In this document: positions 1 through 12,075 of the stretch, in pieces
Layout of the letters: each line of letters starts with the position of its first letter
How positions within the stretch are numbered: the first letter of the stretch is position 1
Assembly (NCBI RefSeq): GCF_021134715.1
Contig: NC_060026.1
Span: forward strand, 15,429,001-15,493,000
DNA from: Daphnia pulex
Taxonomy: Eukaryota; Arthropoda; Branchiopoda; Diplostraca; Daphniidae
Direction of reading: 5' to 3'
Length of the DNA stretch: 64,000 bases
Translations under genes and position numbers: made by a program
Notes under the pieces: generated by a model
Seen by the model: the letters and a program-made list of their open reading frames with translations, nothing else
Told to the model about the DNA's origin: nothing
Database searches by the model: none

Positions 1-1779
1 TTCATTATATCCCATTCCTGAAAATGTAACTTACTCTCTTTCGACTGACAACAAGTATAAGGGTCTTTCTTATTTGCCTAGAAATTTACATATACTGATT
101 ATTTTGTTTTTTTGCAGACAGAAAATCCTTCGTGAAAGATAAATTGGTCACTGTTAGGACTTGTTTGCTAGTTAAAGACAATTCCACCACCTTTTAAATG
201 AGCCAGAAACTCAACATTACTATTGACTTTGTTGAAGGTACTGTACTTATATCAATTATATTGCAATGTGATGCAATGGGTCACAATGAAGTATGGAAAA
301 ATCTAATTAGGTTTGAATATTTTGACAGTATAATTGAAACGCGTCATCACTGAAAGCACTAAGCAACATGTATTGAAATGGTTAACGTTTCATGTGCTTA
401 TCCGCATCCGATAATCCGTCTATCTATGCCCGTCCTAATTGTAAGGTATGCAGCTGTTGAATTCAATTAGGAGCGTTTTTTTTTCTCTACTTAAAGACAT
501 GAATTTTACAAATCTCAAAGTCTTTGTAACCAATGGATGTTTTTTTTTTGTTACTTTTCAATATCTTAGGGGCGTGCCTCCATGTTGTTGGATGGACCAC
601 CCCTTCCCCTTAGACGAAAGGATTTGTTAAGAGTATAGCATTACTAGTTTTATTCTGTCAATTTTAAATTAAACAATATCTTTACTATTATTTAGAGATA
701 TTTATATTTGGCATATAGCTATATCCATCCCTTAGTAGAAGCCGGCCGCGCCAACTGAATCAGTTTAAAATAAAATGATCGACTACACGATTGATCATCT
801 TGGCGAACTGTAATATGAAGATGGAGGTATATTGACGGCGATATTGACAGCGATTTACTGCTCTTCCTTCGATTGGCATATGTCATTTGTCTTGTCATTT
901 CGTCCCGAGAGGTCTCTTCCCTTCTATGGTACGCAGAACAATGTTTTGTTAAGGCATCCGACTGGTCGATGCAATCCATTCCTTCAGGTAACCTCGTGAA
1001 ATTCATTTAGAAAAGCACTTTATTAAATCGTCATAATTTAATAATTTTAAGCCTGTAGGATTTTCCGAAGATACAATAAATCACTATATTGATGGAATAA
1101 AACCTCAGCGATTTTGAAACTCAGAAAAAACACGAAGCCTAGCAGCAACGGTTATAATGATTCTACTTCCGTTATTTTTTGTGTATAATTGAAGAATTGA
1201 TGATTTTTAGTCTTTATTTTTTCTTTATAGAAAGCTGTTTGTCATTGACTGCCTTCAGTCAAATTTGCATTGTTGATATTGTTATGTTATTAAATCTACT
1301 GGACATTCACACAAGAAAGTTAAAGATAAAGCGCATACTGATGTTTTGTTGATTCCAGATAAAGTTAACAACGACCCTGTTTATCATCAGCTCAACGGAA
1401 GGTAATTGGAATATTATCCGCTTGTCGCTTTTGGCACCTAAACGATTTCTTACATTCTCTCTAAAATGAATTTTCAGAATGGTTGTAGACACATTTATCT
1501 GTTGGAATTGCCATCGATCATAATGAAACTTCGTACAATTTGACGGCCTCAAGTTCGTCCCAAATGCAAACTAACCCGACATACACAGGATGAATCGGTT
1601 GCTCCTTGATTGGGTAAGTTTTATTTTCATAATATTCAATTTGTTAGTTGCCAACGCGTGAGTTTCAGAACCTTTTGTAGCGCTATTCGATAAAAGTTAT
1701 GATTGAATTTAGTGCGGAACGTTATTTACTTCGAATCAGTTTAGAATAGTAGTTGCACAGTCACGGTTTCGTTCGCCCC
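1..1779. other. Intergenic DNA, no gene recognised
   Basis: AT-rich sequence with only short open frames (60-95 codons) that lack splice context, signal peptides or recognisable motifs. Nothing beyond the first GPCR relic at its right end was recognised. Confidence 0.5.
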
Positions 1780-1965
1780 GGTGTTGTTCGCTGCAATACC
1801 GGCTACAAATTCATTGCCTGGAATGTGTTATTGGGCATCGCTTGCGTCGTTCTCCACTTAAGATATCCTAAAATACCCAATGCTGCCGTTCAAAATTATG
1901 TAGCGAGATACCGTCGTCTGGCATACACCAGCGACGCATTTGTTCAGTCCACCCTTCAACCAGAA
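1780..1965 (+). pseudogene. GPCR relic 1 (fragment of exon 1 of the neighbouring receptor)
   Basis: This stretch resembles part of exon 1 of the intact receptor downstream. The segment GYKFIAWNVLLGIACVVLHL corresponds to the receptor's fifth transmembrane segment, and the following RYRR is also shared. The frame is open for about 80 codons, but the amino-terminal half, the DRY region and the second exon are absent, so it is a decayed partial duplicate and not a working gene. It lies about 0.8 kb upstream of the intact copy in the same orientation, as expected for tandem duplication. Boundaries are approximate because the match fades at both ends. Confidence 0.7.
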
Positions 1966-2742
1966 GTAAGTCTTTTAATCGATGGATTTATATGATTTCA
2001 CCTTTTACATAACACGAGAAAATTACTTTTCGTAAGAAATCATGTTGGTGCTGCTTATTTCTTTAATATCTTTTCAATTGGGAATTATTAGACTTGGGAA
2101 TGGAAAGTGGTTGATCTTTGGGCTTTACAAAATATTCAAATTCTGGCAATCTTTTCCTACTTCCCAACTCCATTGTACAACGTTGAGTGTACTCTTGTTA
2201 TATTAGACTACATACTTGCTTTATTCTTCTTCATTATAAGAAAAAAAACTGACCTTTCTTATCAACATGAATTGAAGATTTATAGGGCGAACGAAGTAGC
2301 TACAACAGATGATGGTCGCCATTGGGCTACTGTAGAGTGTAGGAAGTTCGACCATTGATTTTTCGCAAAGGTTATATCATCTTCCATGTCGGTATATGGG
2401 GGATTCAACTGAAATAACCCTATTATTTTTTCGTTGCGTACAACACGTTGCTATGGTAACCTTAATATTTATTTTCAAATGCGCCAAATAATGTTCGAGC
2501 TTAACCCTACCGTATAAAATGTTTCAAATCTAAGCTGAAAGCATCTGTAACTAATTGATGATAGGTTTAATCATATAGTGGGTCATGTCAACTGTCATAA
2601 TAAAATCGTGGGAGGCTGAATGGACTCTGTAAGTGATGATATCGTTGCGCATGCGAAGTGAAATTTCTGCTGAAGCCACCGCACACAATGTACACTGCCA
2701 GATGGTGAATCCTCGCCATTCTGTCGTGTTCCCTACGCCAGA

Positions 2743-4048
2743 ATGGACGAAGAAGAAGAACAAACAGCTCTTGTCAACATAACGTTGAGTAAATATGATT
2801 TCTCAGTCATGGAGCAGAACATCACTGCAGCCCAAACTTTATTTCGAACGTCGGTCATCTGTGTTGGGATCCTGTTGAATTGTGTCGTCCTCTCTGTGGT
2901 GACTTTTTCGCGTCAGCTTCACTATCCCCGCCACATTTTTTGGGCTGCCATTTCAATTTTCGAATGTCTTTTCTTAGTTGATAACGCGTTTGAATTGGTG
3001 ACAGTGCACAAACACGATTACCTGGCCTGTCGGTTCGTAGTTCTTTTTTATCCAGTCGACTATTCGATCCTTTTGATCTGCATGTCGCTGGCCGCATTGG
3101 ATCGCTACTTGTCCATCGTTCGCTACGAATGGTATCAGGCGAACGCCACTAATCGAGGTGCCATCGTGTCCATCACAATTGCAGTTGGGATAACATTCGT
3201 CGTTTTTACAAGTCCATTTTGGACGGGCTACAAATCACTTAGCACCTGCACCACCAGTATGATTCACAGCCTTTGGGTCTACTCATGGAATTTGTTCTTG
3301 GGTATCGTTTGCCTCGTTCTCCACTTAAAGATCTTCACTGAAACTAAAACTCTGATTCGTCATTATGTACCCAAATACCGTCGTAAGCCTGTAACGGTCA
3401 AGTTTGAGAATAAATCCTTCATCCGACAGTCCAGTAACATCAGCTCCGGTAATTTTTTTGTTATTGTTTGTTTTTTACTAAAAAATTTTAACTAGACCAA
3501 ACTAACATAAGATACTTTATTTTAATGCAGATGCCAGACTTGAGCCGAAGTTAACAGGTGAACAAGTTCTGAAAACCGTTTCCGAAAATCCTTCAGGTGT
3601 TAGAGAAGGAAATCCATCTATCATTTCTCAAGATCCTGAAATAATTCTGCCGGCCGTCGTCCATCATCGGATGGACACTGATGAACGGGTTCCTCATCTG
3701 CCTTCACAGTCCATCAACAATCTAGGCGACTCCGAATGGTTTTCCTGGAAGCCTGGACGCTTGAAAATCAGCCGACTCGAAGTTCAAGCCGCCCTCAACT
3801 TGTCCGTCAACATTCTGCCGTTTTGGCTGTGCACCTTTCCTGTGGCTTTTAATACCATTGTCCTTTACTGGTGCATCCGGCTGGATGTTAACCTTGACAC
3901 CATTGTGGTAACGTGGAATTTTTTTTGGGACATCTTCATGCTCCATAGTATTTATAATCCAATCATGTACATGGTCACCTTTTCGGAATTCCGGCGTGCT
4001 TTTCGTCACATCACAAAGAATTTGTCAAACAAATTTCGTTTTGCCTAA
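2743..4048 (+). CDS. Orphan class A (rhodopsin-like) G protein-coupled receptor
   Basis: Two exons, 2743-3448 and 3531-4048, joined at phase 1, give 407 residues. Exon 1 carries an amino-terminal segment with N-glycosylation sequons (NIT), TM1 with the helix-1 asparagine (GILLNCVVL), TM2, a conserved Cys before TM3, TM3 ending in LAALDRYLSIVRY (the DRY motif), TM4 and TM5. The third intracellular loop spans the splice and is long and polar. Exon 2 carries TM6 (NILPFWLCTFPV) and TM7 with the NPIMY form of NPxxY, then a short basic tail. The start is the first ATG in frame, followed by MDEEEE. All core class A motifs are present, so it is probably functional at the plasma membrane; the ligand is not predictable. 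Degraded copies lie on both sides. Confidence 0.85.
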
Positions 4049-4809
4049 CTAAAGTAATTTTTTAATTTATTCTTCTCTCGTGTCCGTTAATTGTTATTGA
4101 CCGCTCAAGTGTTTTGTGCTCCTGGTGTTGCTGAATTAAATATTCCACACGATCCTGACCTATTGTCGTCCCCGGCTGTTATTACATACGTACGTTTTAC
4201 TGCTTTTAGGTAAGGTATTCAATTAATTTATTTCTATTTATTTCTCCCGTCTTCTGAGATTCGAAAGAACTTGGAGAAATTAGAGATTAATTGTGGGAAC
4301 AATATCTGAATGTTTGCCATGTCCGCACCATTGCTCATGTAACTCCTTTTTCTCTGTTAACATAACTTTCATCTTCTTTAAGATGTTTTCCTCTTTTTCT
4401 GTCTCCCTTGCACAAAGTATTTATGGTAAATAACGGATTACTTGTTACGCCATACGATGTGCACGCTCCTAAATCTATACTATAAGGAAGAGCTTAACTG
4501 ACCTGTCTTATTTAAACTTGTTGAATATAAGACGAAACAAAGCACTCAGATAATTGATATGTCTGCTCTTTAAAAAAAAACTGAATGGCTGCTATCGATT
4601 TTTCTCTAAGACGGAAGACGGAGGCTGCAATAACTCAAATAATCCTGTTATTTCCGCCGATGTATAGTTACGGTAATATCTCAATATTTATATTTTCAAA
4701 TGCCTCAGGTTATGTTTGAGTTCAGCCTACCATATCTAAATGTTCTCAATCCCTAAAAACTTCAATCTAAATTATTAGGAAGACGTGTCGACCGTGCCAT
4801 TCCGTGTCC

Positions 4810-5720
4810 ATCATTGATATTCCGTTTTGTACCAGGTATCAATCGATTTACACCTGTGCCATTAGCATGACCCGCCATCACTGGATATCCTTTTCGAATT
4901 TGATACTGGGCATCGTTTGCGTCGTTCTCCATGTCAACATCTTCATGGAAACTGAAACTTTCATTCGCCAGTATTACCCTGATACCGCCGCGCTCCTGTT
5001 ACCATCCGGTTACCAGACCTTAGATTCAACAGTTTAACGCAAGTTTTGGTAATTTATTTGATTTGTTATTAGAAATTTGTAAACTAACTTGAAAACCGCA
5101 GTAGCAAAGACAGTTCAAATTTGTATGTGACGATGAAGTTCGTCACAACTTTGTTTTCCCTTTTTTCCATTAAAACAAAATGAACAAAAAAACTTCCTCT
5201 ATATTCTAAAGTTACCGCTTATAAAAACCTTTGGTGTAAATAGCAGCGAAATTATGGAGACGGGTTGTGTTTAGATAGTTTATTTCCTATTTGCTTTGAA
5301 CGGAGAATAATAAGTGCTGCATTTGATTCCATGTAAATAGGGCCAGGGAATACTAAGACTACTGAAAGTGTTCTTGTCACGTCCTGAGAATCCTTCTACA
5401 GATGTAGGACGTCTAAATGTAGAGCTCAATCAACCTGAAGATTCTCAACGGTTTTTTTCTGTTGACGGTGAAATCGACAAAGAGTAGGCCTATTTCCCTT
5501 GGAAGCAGATCCGCAAAAAATTTCAATCGGCTTGAAATCCAGGCCGCTCTAAATATGTCAATATTTTACCATTTTGGCCGTGTACTTTCCAAGTTTCTTG
5601 TAATATGTAATGCCATTACCCTGTACTGTGGTGCATCCGGCTGGAAGGCATCTGAGATCCTATCTTACTGACGTGAACTTATGCTTTGGATGTCTTTATG
5701 CTCCACAGCGTCTACAATCC
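4810..5720 (+). pseudogene. GPCR relic 2 (decayed two-exon copy)
   Basis: 4810-5035 resembles the TM5 region of the intact receptor (FSNLILGIVCVVLHVNIF) and 5400-5720 resembles its second exon around TM6 (LEIQAALNMS). Stops and frameshifts break both parts, and TM1-4 and NPxxY are missing. DNA just upstream (about 4620-4760) also resembles the 5' flank of the intact gene (about 2400-2540), so a whole gene unit was duplicated and then decayed. Confidence 0.7.
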
Positions 5721-5989
5721 TGAATGAAATATTTGGAGATTGTATATCTTCATCATGTGATGTGCATGAAACGTACAAACTATTATATCTTTCATTAATG
5801 ATTAGCTAGGCACTGCATAGTATAGTTAGAAATTTCTTTTTTTAAAGTTGAGCAACGCTACATTGAATTTTTCTCTGTGAATTTAAATCATAATTATTCC
5901 ACTGGATGTAGAGCCAAGTTACATTTGGCCTTTCTAGTGTTTGTCGAGAAAGTTTTGCAGCGATTCTCCATTGCCAAAAATGCAAAAAT

Positions 5990-6350
5990 GCTTCAGGTGT
6001 TAGAGGGGAAAACCTGTCACATCTTTCTCAAGGTTCTGAAATAATTCTGCCGGCCGTCGTCCATCATCGGATGGACACTCATGAACAGGTTCCTCATCTG
6101 CCTTCACAGTCCATCAACAATCAGGACGGCACCGAATGGTTTCCCTGGCTGGAAGCCTGGACGCTTGAAAATCAGCCGACTCGAAGTTCAAGCCGCTCTC
6201 AACTTGTCCGTCAACATTCTGCCGTTTTGGCTGTGTACCCTTCCTGTGGCCTGCTAAGGCCTCTATGCTATTGTTTACTGGTGTTTGCGGCTGGATGCCA
6301 ACTGTGACAACATTGTGGTAACATGGAATATTATAGCTTTTTATGTAATA
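5990..6350 (+). pseudogene. GPCR relic 3 (second exon only, frameshifted)
   Basis: Very similar to exon 2 of the intact receptor (compare 3590-3910), so this is the youngest of the three relics. Near 6150 it carries a 4-base insertion (the intact TGGTTTTCCTGGAAG reads TGGTTTCCCTGGCTGGAAG), which shifts the frame before TM6. No first exon precedes it. It is non-coding as read. Confidence 0.8.
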
Positions 6351-6570
6351 TCTATAATCTAATATCATGCTAATATGTTGTCTTTGTAAAAAGAAGAAGG
6401 TGATGTGACAACATTGGAACTAGTGTTTGATAGTGTGAATATGCAGACGAAAATTTTTTTCGTTGAGTGACAGGGAAAAAATTCAATCACCTTTAAAACA
6501 GTTCTTTGGATTTTAAAGATATTTTTTTTAAATTGCACGTTACTGCTACCTTATTTGACTAACGGGTACG

Positions 6571-7600
6571 TGGTTGCACGAAAAGTAAGCACAACCAATA
6601 ATATTACAGAAATGTGGTCGTCGTGTGAACTCCGTGGTGTGACTGACGAGGTTCTCCCTGCTCTCGTCTCCATGCTATTTGGCAGGTAAATTAAAGTAAG
6701 AATACAAATGCAATGATTTCGATAGCTTAAATAGAAAAGTTAAACCTGTTCCAAATTGGTGAAAAATTGATTCCTGACTAGCATTTAGCATGTACACCCT
6801 GTTGAAGCATTTCAGTTTGTTTGCACTATAACCTTTTCCTTTATGCAGATTTTATGCCTGAACCAGCCATCATAACAACACAATTTTCAAGATTTACTTG
6901 TCATGGTATTGACCTGTCATCAGCAGTAATCTCATTATCACCGCTTGGGTAACAATTTTCATTACTTTTATTCCTTCGACCTACTAGATATTTTAATAAT
7001 GCATGACTTGCAGAAAGTGCAGTGCATGAAACCTTAAATTCTGCTGTTTATTAACAATCACGGTTTACAAACTGTCTATTTTTCAACTTTTTCCTGTTGT
7101 TTCTGTCAATATTTTTCGTAATCCCATTTTTTAATTTTCTAATTAGATAAACAGCACCCCATTTGATTGGAGGAACTACCGATGTCAGTCAAGTTTCGGA
7201 TATCTTCTTCTCCTTTCTTTAAATCCCCTCTGTCCTCGTGTACGCCCATGTGAGTGTGGGTGTATTCACGAGTCCCTTTTTCCTATCCCGCCTAGGCGGG
7301 TGGATTGGTTGATCCCCCAGCTGGTGGATTCAACCTTTCAACGGATGGAGCACCTGTGGATGCCTGGCCGTATTTCCCAGGCATAAAGGTAGGGAAACTA
7401 TTTATCTCTATTCTTCCTTTATTACTATTTGCTGGTGTTTTTTTTTCAATCGTGACATAGTACGTAGCTAGGTTATTCCTTCCTTAGCTAGGCGGTTGAC
7501 TGGAACTGTCTTCACTTGCCGTTTTTGTTTACTCAGTCAGGATTCATTTTGAAATATTCATTGGTAGAACGACTACAGATCAGGCCCGTTGGTAGGAGTG
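6571..7600 (+). repeat. Structured dispersed repeat, copy 1
   Basis: About 1 kb that recurs at 60815-62010 (same orientation) and 40090-41060 (reverse). Conserved blocks are bounded by splice-like signals: GGCAG before gtaaat near 6687, a pyrimidine tract with GCAG near 6848, and AAAG before gtaggg near 7388. Two hairpins stand out. CTCGTGTACGCCCA pairs with TGGGTGTATTCACGAG at about 7235-7275, and ATGCCTGG pairs with CCAGGCAT at about 7358-7384. No long open frame is conserved. It could be a spliced structured RNA family or a DNA-type mobile element. The left limit and the limit beyond 7600 are uncertain. Confidence 0.75.
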
Positions 7601-8149
7601 TTGTAAAAAATGTTAAAAAGTATTCTTTTATTTCTGATAGTCATGTAATCGATATTTTAGCCAATACGGAAGTTCTGTTGTAAGTGTAGGTGATACCACA
7701 TATACAAGCAAAGAAACAGCTCTTCATTTATTAAAATGATATTTTCTTGGTCTTAAAAAAACGTGGCTTAAAACAATTTTTGCTTTGAATTTTTTTTTCG
7801 TGTTATATATAATAAGAATCATTCAGCTGTTAGCATTGACATCGACATTGACATTGACAGCATTGACCTCAACGTAATGTGAAATCATCAGTGAAATCAT
7901 TGAGCCCTCAAACGATCGTGAATGACCAACCCTGGTACTTGGCATAGAGGAGGAGATTGACCTGTCAATCTGACATTAACGACCAAACGAACGTCATCCA
8001 AGTAAAAATCGTCGTTTAATTAACTAAACACGACATGGTTCAATTCAAAGGTTGGTCTCTCAACATTTTGGTCTTTCGAAACTGCCAGTTTTCGTCCTTT
8101 TTTGACACCGCGGAGGCGTGGCCGTCCATTTTTTGCGGGATATCCTGAA
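7601..8149. other. Intergenic, simple GACATT-type repeat
   Basis: No gene seen. Around 7838-7872 there is a short imperfect tandem run of ACATTGAC/ACATCGAC units. The rest is AT-rich unique-looking sequence. Confidence 0.5.
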
Positions 8150-8679
8150 ATTCAGAGTTTTTTTCTTGAAAATGAAAACCAAACAATGATTTCAAGCTGT
8201 GATCGGCAATCAAATTTTTTTTTTTTAAATTAAATTTTATGGGAAGAGGCTTATCAAATCAAACCTCATAATTTTGAAGATAGACGCGTGATTTTGTGTT
8301 TAGCGCTGTAAAACTAAAATGAGCATGTAAATGTGAAAAGATTTTGAAAAAATTCTAATCTGTAAATGAATTAGAAGAGAACGAATTTTGCCCCATTTCT
8401 AGTCCACTTTGTATTTTGTAAAAAATTTGGCAATCAAAATTAGTTTTTTGCTTGTCGCGTCTAGAGTTTTACAGTTAGAAACTTCAAACTTGGTGGGTGT
8501 ATTCAGTAAGTGTATTTGCATTTACAGTTCAATTTCTTTAAGAAATTTTCGCTCTTAAATGAATTGGAATTGAATGAATTATCTTCTCTTCCCCTTAAAA
8601 TTCCCTTCCCCAAATGTTCGTGTTGACGTTCATTTTGCGCATTTTGGTTCGTGTCGTCGATGATTTTGGATGTCGAACC
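8150..8679 (-). repeat. C1q-gene 3' flank repeat, copy 1
   Basis: Sequence immediately downstream of the C1q gene that recurs behind the other C1q genes (19942-20300, 54905-55718, 62930-63327). The most recognisable piece on the + strand is GTCTAGAGTTTTACAGTTAG near 8459, followed by a CTTGGTGGGTGTATTCAGTAAG-like stretch. It probably marks the edge of the ancestral duplicated unit and may include the 3' UTR. Confidence 0.7.
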
Positions 8680-9749
8680 TCAAAGGGACGCGACAATTTC
8701 CTCCTCCAACATGAAACCCGTGAAATGGGTGTAGTGGTTACCGCCGTCAAACAAAGACGAGGATGAACCACCAGTAATAGTAATCTCCATCCAAACTCGA
8801 TCGTCTTTTTTCAAGTTCAGTGTCGACTGGGAAGTCAACGGACTGTATTGATGAACGGGGGCGGTACTCTCGTAAACATAACTACTCGCGATTCGATTCC
8901 CGTTCAAAATAAGATGAGAATAAAAACTAACAGAAGATGAAGAATAAAGACGCGCCACTCCCGCGAAAGAGAAAAAATAAATTCCCGGTCGCGGTGCCGT
9001 GAAAATCCCTGACGTCAAATCCATGGCGTTTCCTTCGTTCACCCGCGCCAAATCGAACGGAATCGGAATTCCAATTGTGTCAAAATAAGAATTTCTTGTC
9101 ACGTAGAAATAGACTGACGTCGGCGAATAGGCCGATGTGATGACGTCGTTTCCGATCCATTTCTGGAAACCTTTTCATTAATTATAGAATTAAAAATAAA
9201 GTAATTGCAACTGAATAACGTGAAATGTGAAATATTTACCCTCATCGCTATGGAGTTTAGTGAAATCGCAGTAAACGGATTCCATTTTCACCGATCCCAT
9301 GACGGAATAAAATCCGTTCAGGGTGTGGCCGATCATTTTGAGATCCGCGCACGAAGACGGCAGTCCGTTGATGGCCACAGCCGATGGATTATTGATAATT
9401 GAAACAGGGTCGGTTGCTGCTGCTGTGCGTTCATTTTTCTCTCGTAAAAGGGAAGTTAAAAGCGAATCTTGTTGTTCAACTTTGGCCTCCAAAGTTTTCA
9501 CGACTTGTTTCATTTGAATCTATTGGCAAATGGAATGAAATTAGCCTACAATAAATTGAATCGGACTGTCGACAACAGAAGCGTCGCGTAAAAAAGAAAG
9601 GGAAATTTAAATTTTCTCACGTAATTTTCCTTCAGTTGTAGGAATTCTTCCTCCAAGGAAAAGGCAGCGCCAGTCGAACTCGGCGTCCAGCAGATGAAAA
9701 CCAACAGCAAAACAACTTGGGTGAGTGAGGCGACAGAAAAATGCGCCAT
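8680..9749 (-). CDS. Secreted C1q-domain protein
   Basis: Three exons (9621-9749, 9240-9519, 8680-9170) total 900 nt, 299 residues. Residues 1-28 form a signal peptide (MAHFSVASLTQVVLLLVFIC and on). Next come a short coiled coil (KTLEAKVEQQDSLLTSLLRE), a cysteine-bearing segment SSCADLKMIGHTLNGFYSVM with VYCDF that resembles the start of fibrinogen-like domains, and then a C1q domain with [27 protein letters not shown] and a FTGFMLEEEIVASL end. C1q domains form trimers that bind ligands; such proteins in invertebrates are usually lectin-like recognition molecules. The third exon uses an AAAAG acceptor so that the conserved QKWIG is kept. Closest relative in the window is the gene at 18653-19941. 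Confidence 0.9.
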
Positions 9750-9810
9750 TCTTTTGTTATTCGGAATTGGTTATTATGAGACTGTGTTTTCAAACTGAAC
9801 GTGGGTTTCA

Positions 9811-9819
9811 ATTTATATA
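9811..9819 (-). promoter_or_regulatory. TATA box of the minus-strand C1q gene
   Basis: Reads TATATAAAT on the minus strand, about 62 bases upstream of the start codon, followed by TGAAACCCACGTTCAGTTTG with an arthropod initiator-like TCAGTT. The plus-strand C1q gene has the same arrangement (TATAAATTGAAAC, CGTTCAGTT). Confidence 0.6.
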
Positions 9820-9829
9820 GTATGGCCCA

Positions 9830-11760
9830 TTGTTGCGTTCAACTTAAAGATTATACTTGATAAAATGAGATATACGACTCTTTGTGTTTACATTTAATCC
9901 CTCTGAATAAGAAGATAAGTTTACGATTAAAAATTTCAATTTTGAACGTCAGTCTATTATTTTAATCTGATATTATTTGTTTATAGCTACTATTGCCAGG
10001 CCAGTTTGCGGCAGTTTTTTTTTTTTTTTTTTTAATTCTAAATGATCCTGCAAAAAATCCTCATTTCAAAGCTGGATCCTGACGCATTATCACGGATGTA
10101 TTTTTTTTAATTTGGTCTTTTAACCCAAATATATCCTATAATTTTTGTAGTGTGCTGGATGGGGGACGTAGCTGTAGCATTTTTCATCACTCTCTTCGAC
10201 GTAACAATTTAATTGCTTATAGTGTAGATGAAACCGTTTATTTTTCTAATTTGTTGTATTTTTTTATCTGTGTAGGCCTCCTGTGATGTTTCCAGCAGTA
10301 TACCAGCGGGGAAGCCAAAACGGAACAACAAGAAAATAGTTTCTTAAAAGTACAAAGTTATTTACAAAGGCCGTCTGTAATACCCAAGTGTGTGAGAAAA
10401 CAGGGGAAATAAATCGACGGCTGTTTTGTTATATTTACATTCCAGTAGAAAAATTACATTGTTCGCGTAGTTAAGGTAGGGGAGTTTTAGAGGCAGACGA
10501 CATACGTGGGCCTGAAACCGGATTTTGTGTTTCGTTATCGTTTCTTTGGTTTTTACTTTATTTCGAAATAAAAATAAAAATGAGCCAATGTTTGAGCTTG
10601 AACGGGATGGGTTTTTTTAAATATTGGTTCGGTTTTCCCTTGCGGAGAAAATCAAAGCGGTTACGTTGATGAGTCACTTTGATACAAAAACTTGCTAACA
10701 AAAGTGTTCACGTCGATTGGGAAAGGAGGATTTTCGTTCGACCTCTCATGGCTAATACTCAGTCGGTTCTCGGCATATAGCCCTGGTGATTTACAATGTT
10801 ATCTAAATTTTAAAAAAGAACACGCACAAGTGTGCCAGGGGAAAACCAAGATTAATGGGAAAGTACGTGAATGACATACATCGACTAAGTTTTTCAAATC
10901 TTTTAGTTATATCCTTATGGCATGAGATAACCTTTTTGCTTTTTGTCTTATTTTTCTTGAATTGAACTGAATTCTTCAGCTTGAAGCATGGTATTCTTTA
11001 TTATATTATGAGTGTTGATTTATTTTAATTATGAGCGAATGTCCAAATATTTTATAGTGACTATTTTGTATTTTTTCACAGAAAGTAGGCTAAAAGATTT
11101 ATATTTCGGAAAAAAATAAGCGTAGGAAGGAAGCCTTTTCCAAGGTTTGTCGACTATGGCCCATGGACGCCGTTGCCGTTTCGATTTTTCGAATATTGCA
11201 GAATTGCAGACGACATCTGTGCAGTTCTCCTCTGACAGTGACAGCCCTAATTCACGCAGCACAATAGCGAGCGTGCAGCGAGTGTACGACGAAAAAACTC
11301 TACAACCCACAAAACTGGAAGCCAAACTGCACTTTTTGCGAGTTCTTTTCATTTGGATTTTAAGGGTTTCATCAATTGCACATAACTGTTTTCCTAGTTT
11401 GACTAAATATCAAATTGGATTGAGAGTATACTTTGCTGTCGTGGTTCCATTTTAGTCCTGACTTGTTGCTTCAATTCAGTGTGTTGTTTTATCTTGTTCT
11501 GGGCATTTCCTGTGCTAAAGAATGCCACTCCGGTTAGAGGTATGCGTCATTTGAGATCTACTGGAATTTAAACATTTTTAGAAAATGATTGAATCTTGAA
11601 ACTCATGTTCCTGCCAAGTGTTAGGCCATTTCAAGCGATTCACAAGAGCATTCACAAGACTTCATTCCTTCATAGTAATTTTTTAAAAAGTAGGATCAAC
11701 AGCCAGATGGAGTCTACATTTTTTTCGCTGCAGTCTAATAAGTCTAATATGTATTTAAAA
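9830..11760. other. Intergenic DNA with poly-T tract; no gene recognised
   Basis: Contains a long T run near 10015-10035 and a block (10340-10500) repeated in inverted orientation at 16870-17040. A plus-strand open frame at 11153-11456 (102 codons, starting MAHGRRCRFDF) has no recognisable domain and no convincing splice partner, so it is not called. Confidence 0.45.
10340..10500 (+). repeat. Copy of the acetyl-CoA synthetase relic's 3' flank, plus orientation
   Basis: Shares the stretch ACAAAGTTATTTACAAAGGC, then CGTCTGTAATACCCAA, GTGTGTGAGAAAACAG and ATTCCAGTAGAAAAATT with the reverse complement of 16870-17040. In the minus-strand relic that block lies directly after the stop codon. No coding remnant was seen next to this copy, so only the 3' flank appears to have been copied. 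Confidence 0.65.
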
Positions 11761-11763
11761 CAT

Positions 11764-12075
11764 TGATCTGCACTTACGTCTATCATCAGTGTCACATTGA
11801 CACCACCAATTAAAGACAAGGTGACTCATTTATTTTTTTTTTTTAATTTACAGGTTTCTAAATTTGCATTTCAGACTTGATGAGAAGTCATGACATTTCA
11901 AGGAAAAGGATAAGGACTATACAGTCAATAAGGTTCCTTGTTTGCTATTGGCTGCTACCCTTGGTTCTCCATTTTTACTTCCTCCTTCTTGATTTGAGGT
12001 ATTGCTTTCTGTCGAGACTATTCCGAGTATTCGTGTGTACTGCTAGTACTTAACTGTTTTAATTGTTCTTTTAGG
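11764..12075 (+). repeat. Direct duplicate block, first copy
   Basis: Shares with 13013-13410 the pieces TGCACTTACGTCTATC, TTGGCTGCTACCCTTG and GAGGTATTGCTTTCTGT in the same order and spacing, about 1.3 kb apart. A CAG before GTTTCTAAATTTGCAT and a TTTTAG before GTCATGATTG look like splice acceptors, so it may derive from duplicated exons, but no protein frame is kept. Confidence 0.6.

Noticed and set aside
2855-3097. Minus-strand open frame inside the GPCR
   Set aside because: Shadow of the receptor coding strand, without motifs or splice context.
7201-7275. Hairpin as a canonical microRNA precursor
   Set aside because: The paired stem is only about 14 bp with a small loop, too short for a typical precursor; kept only as part of the structured repeat.
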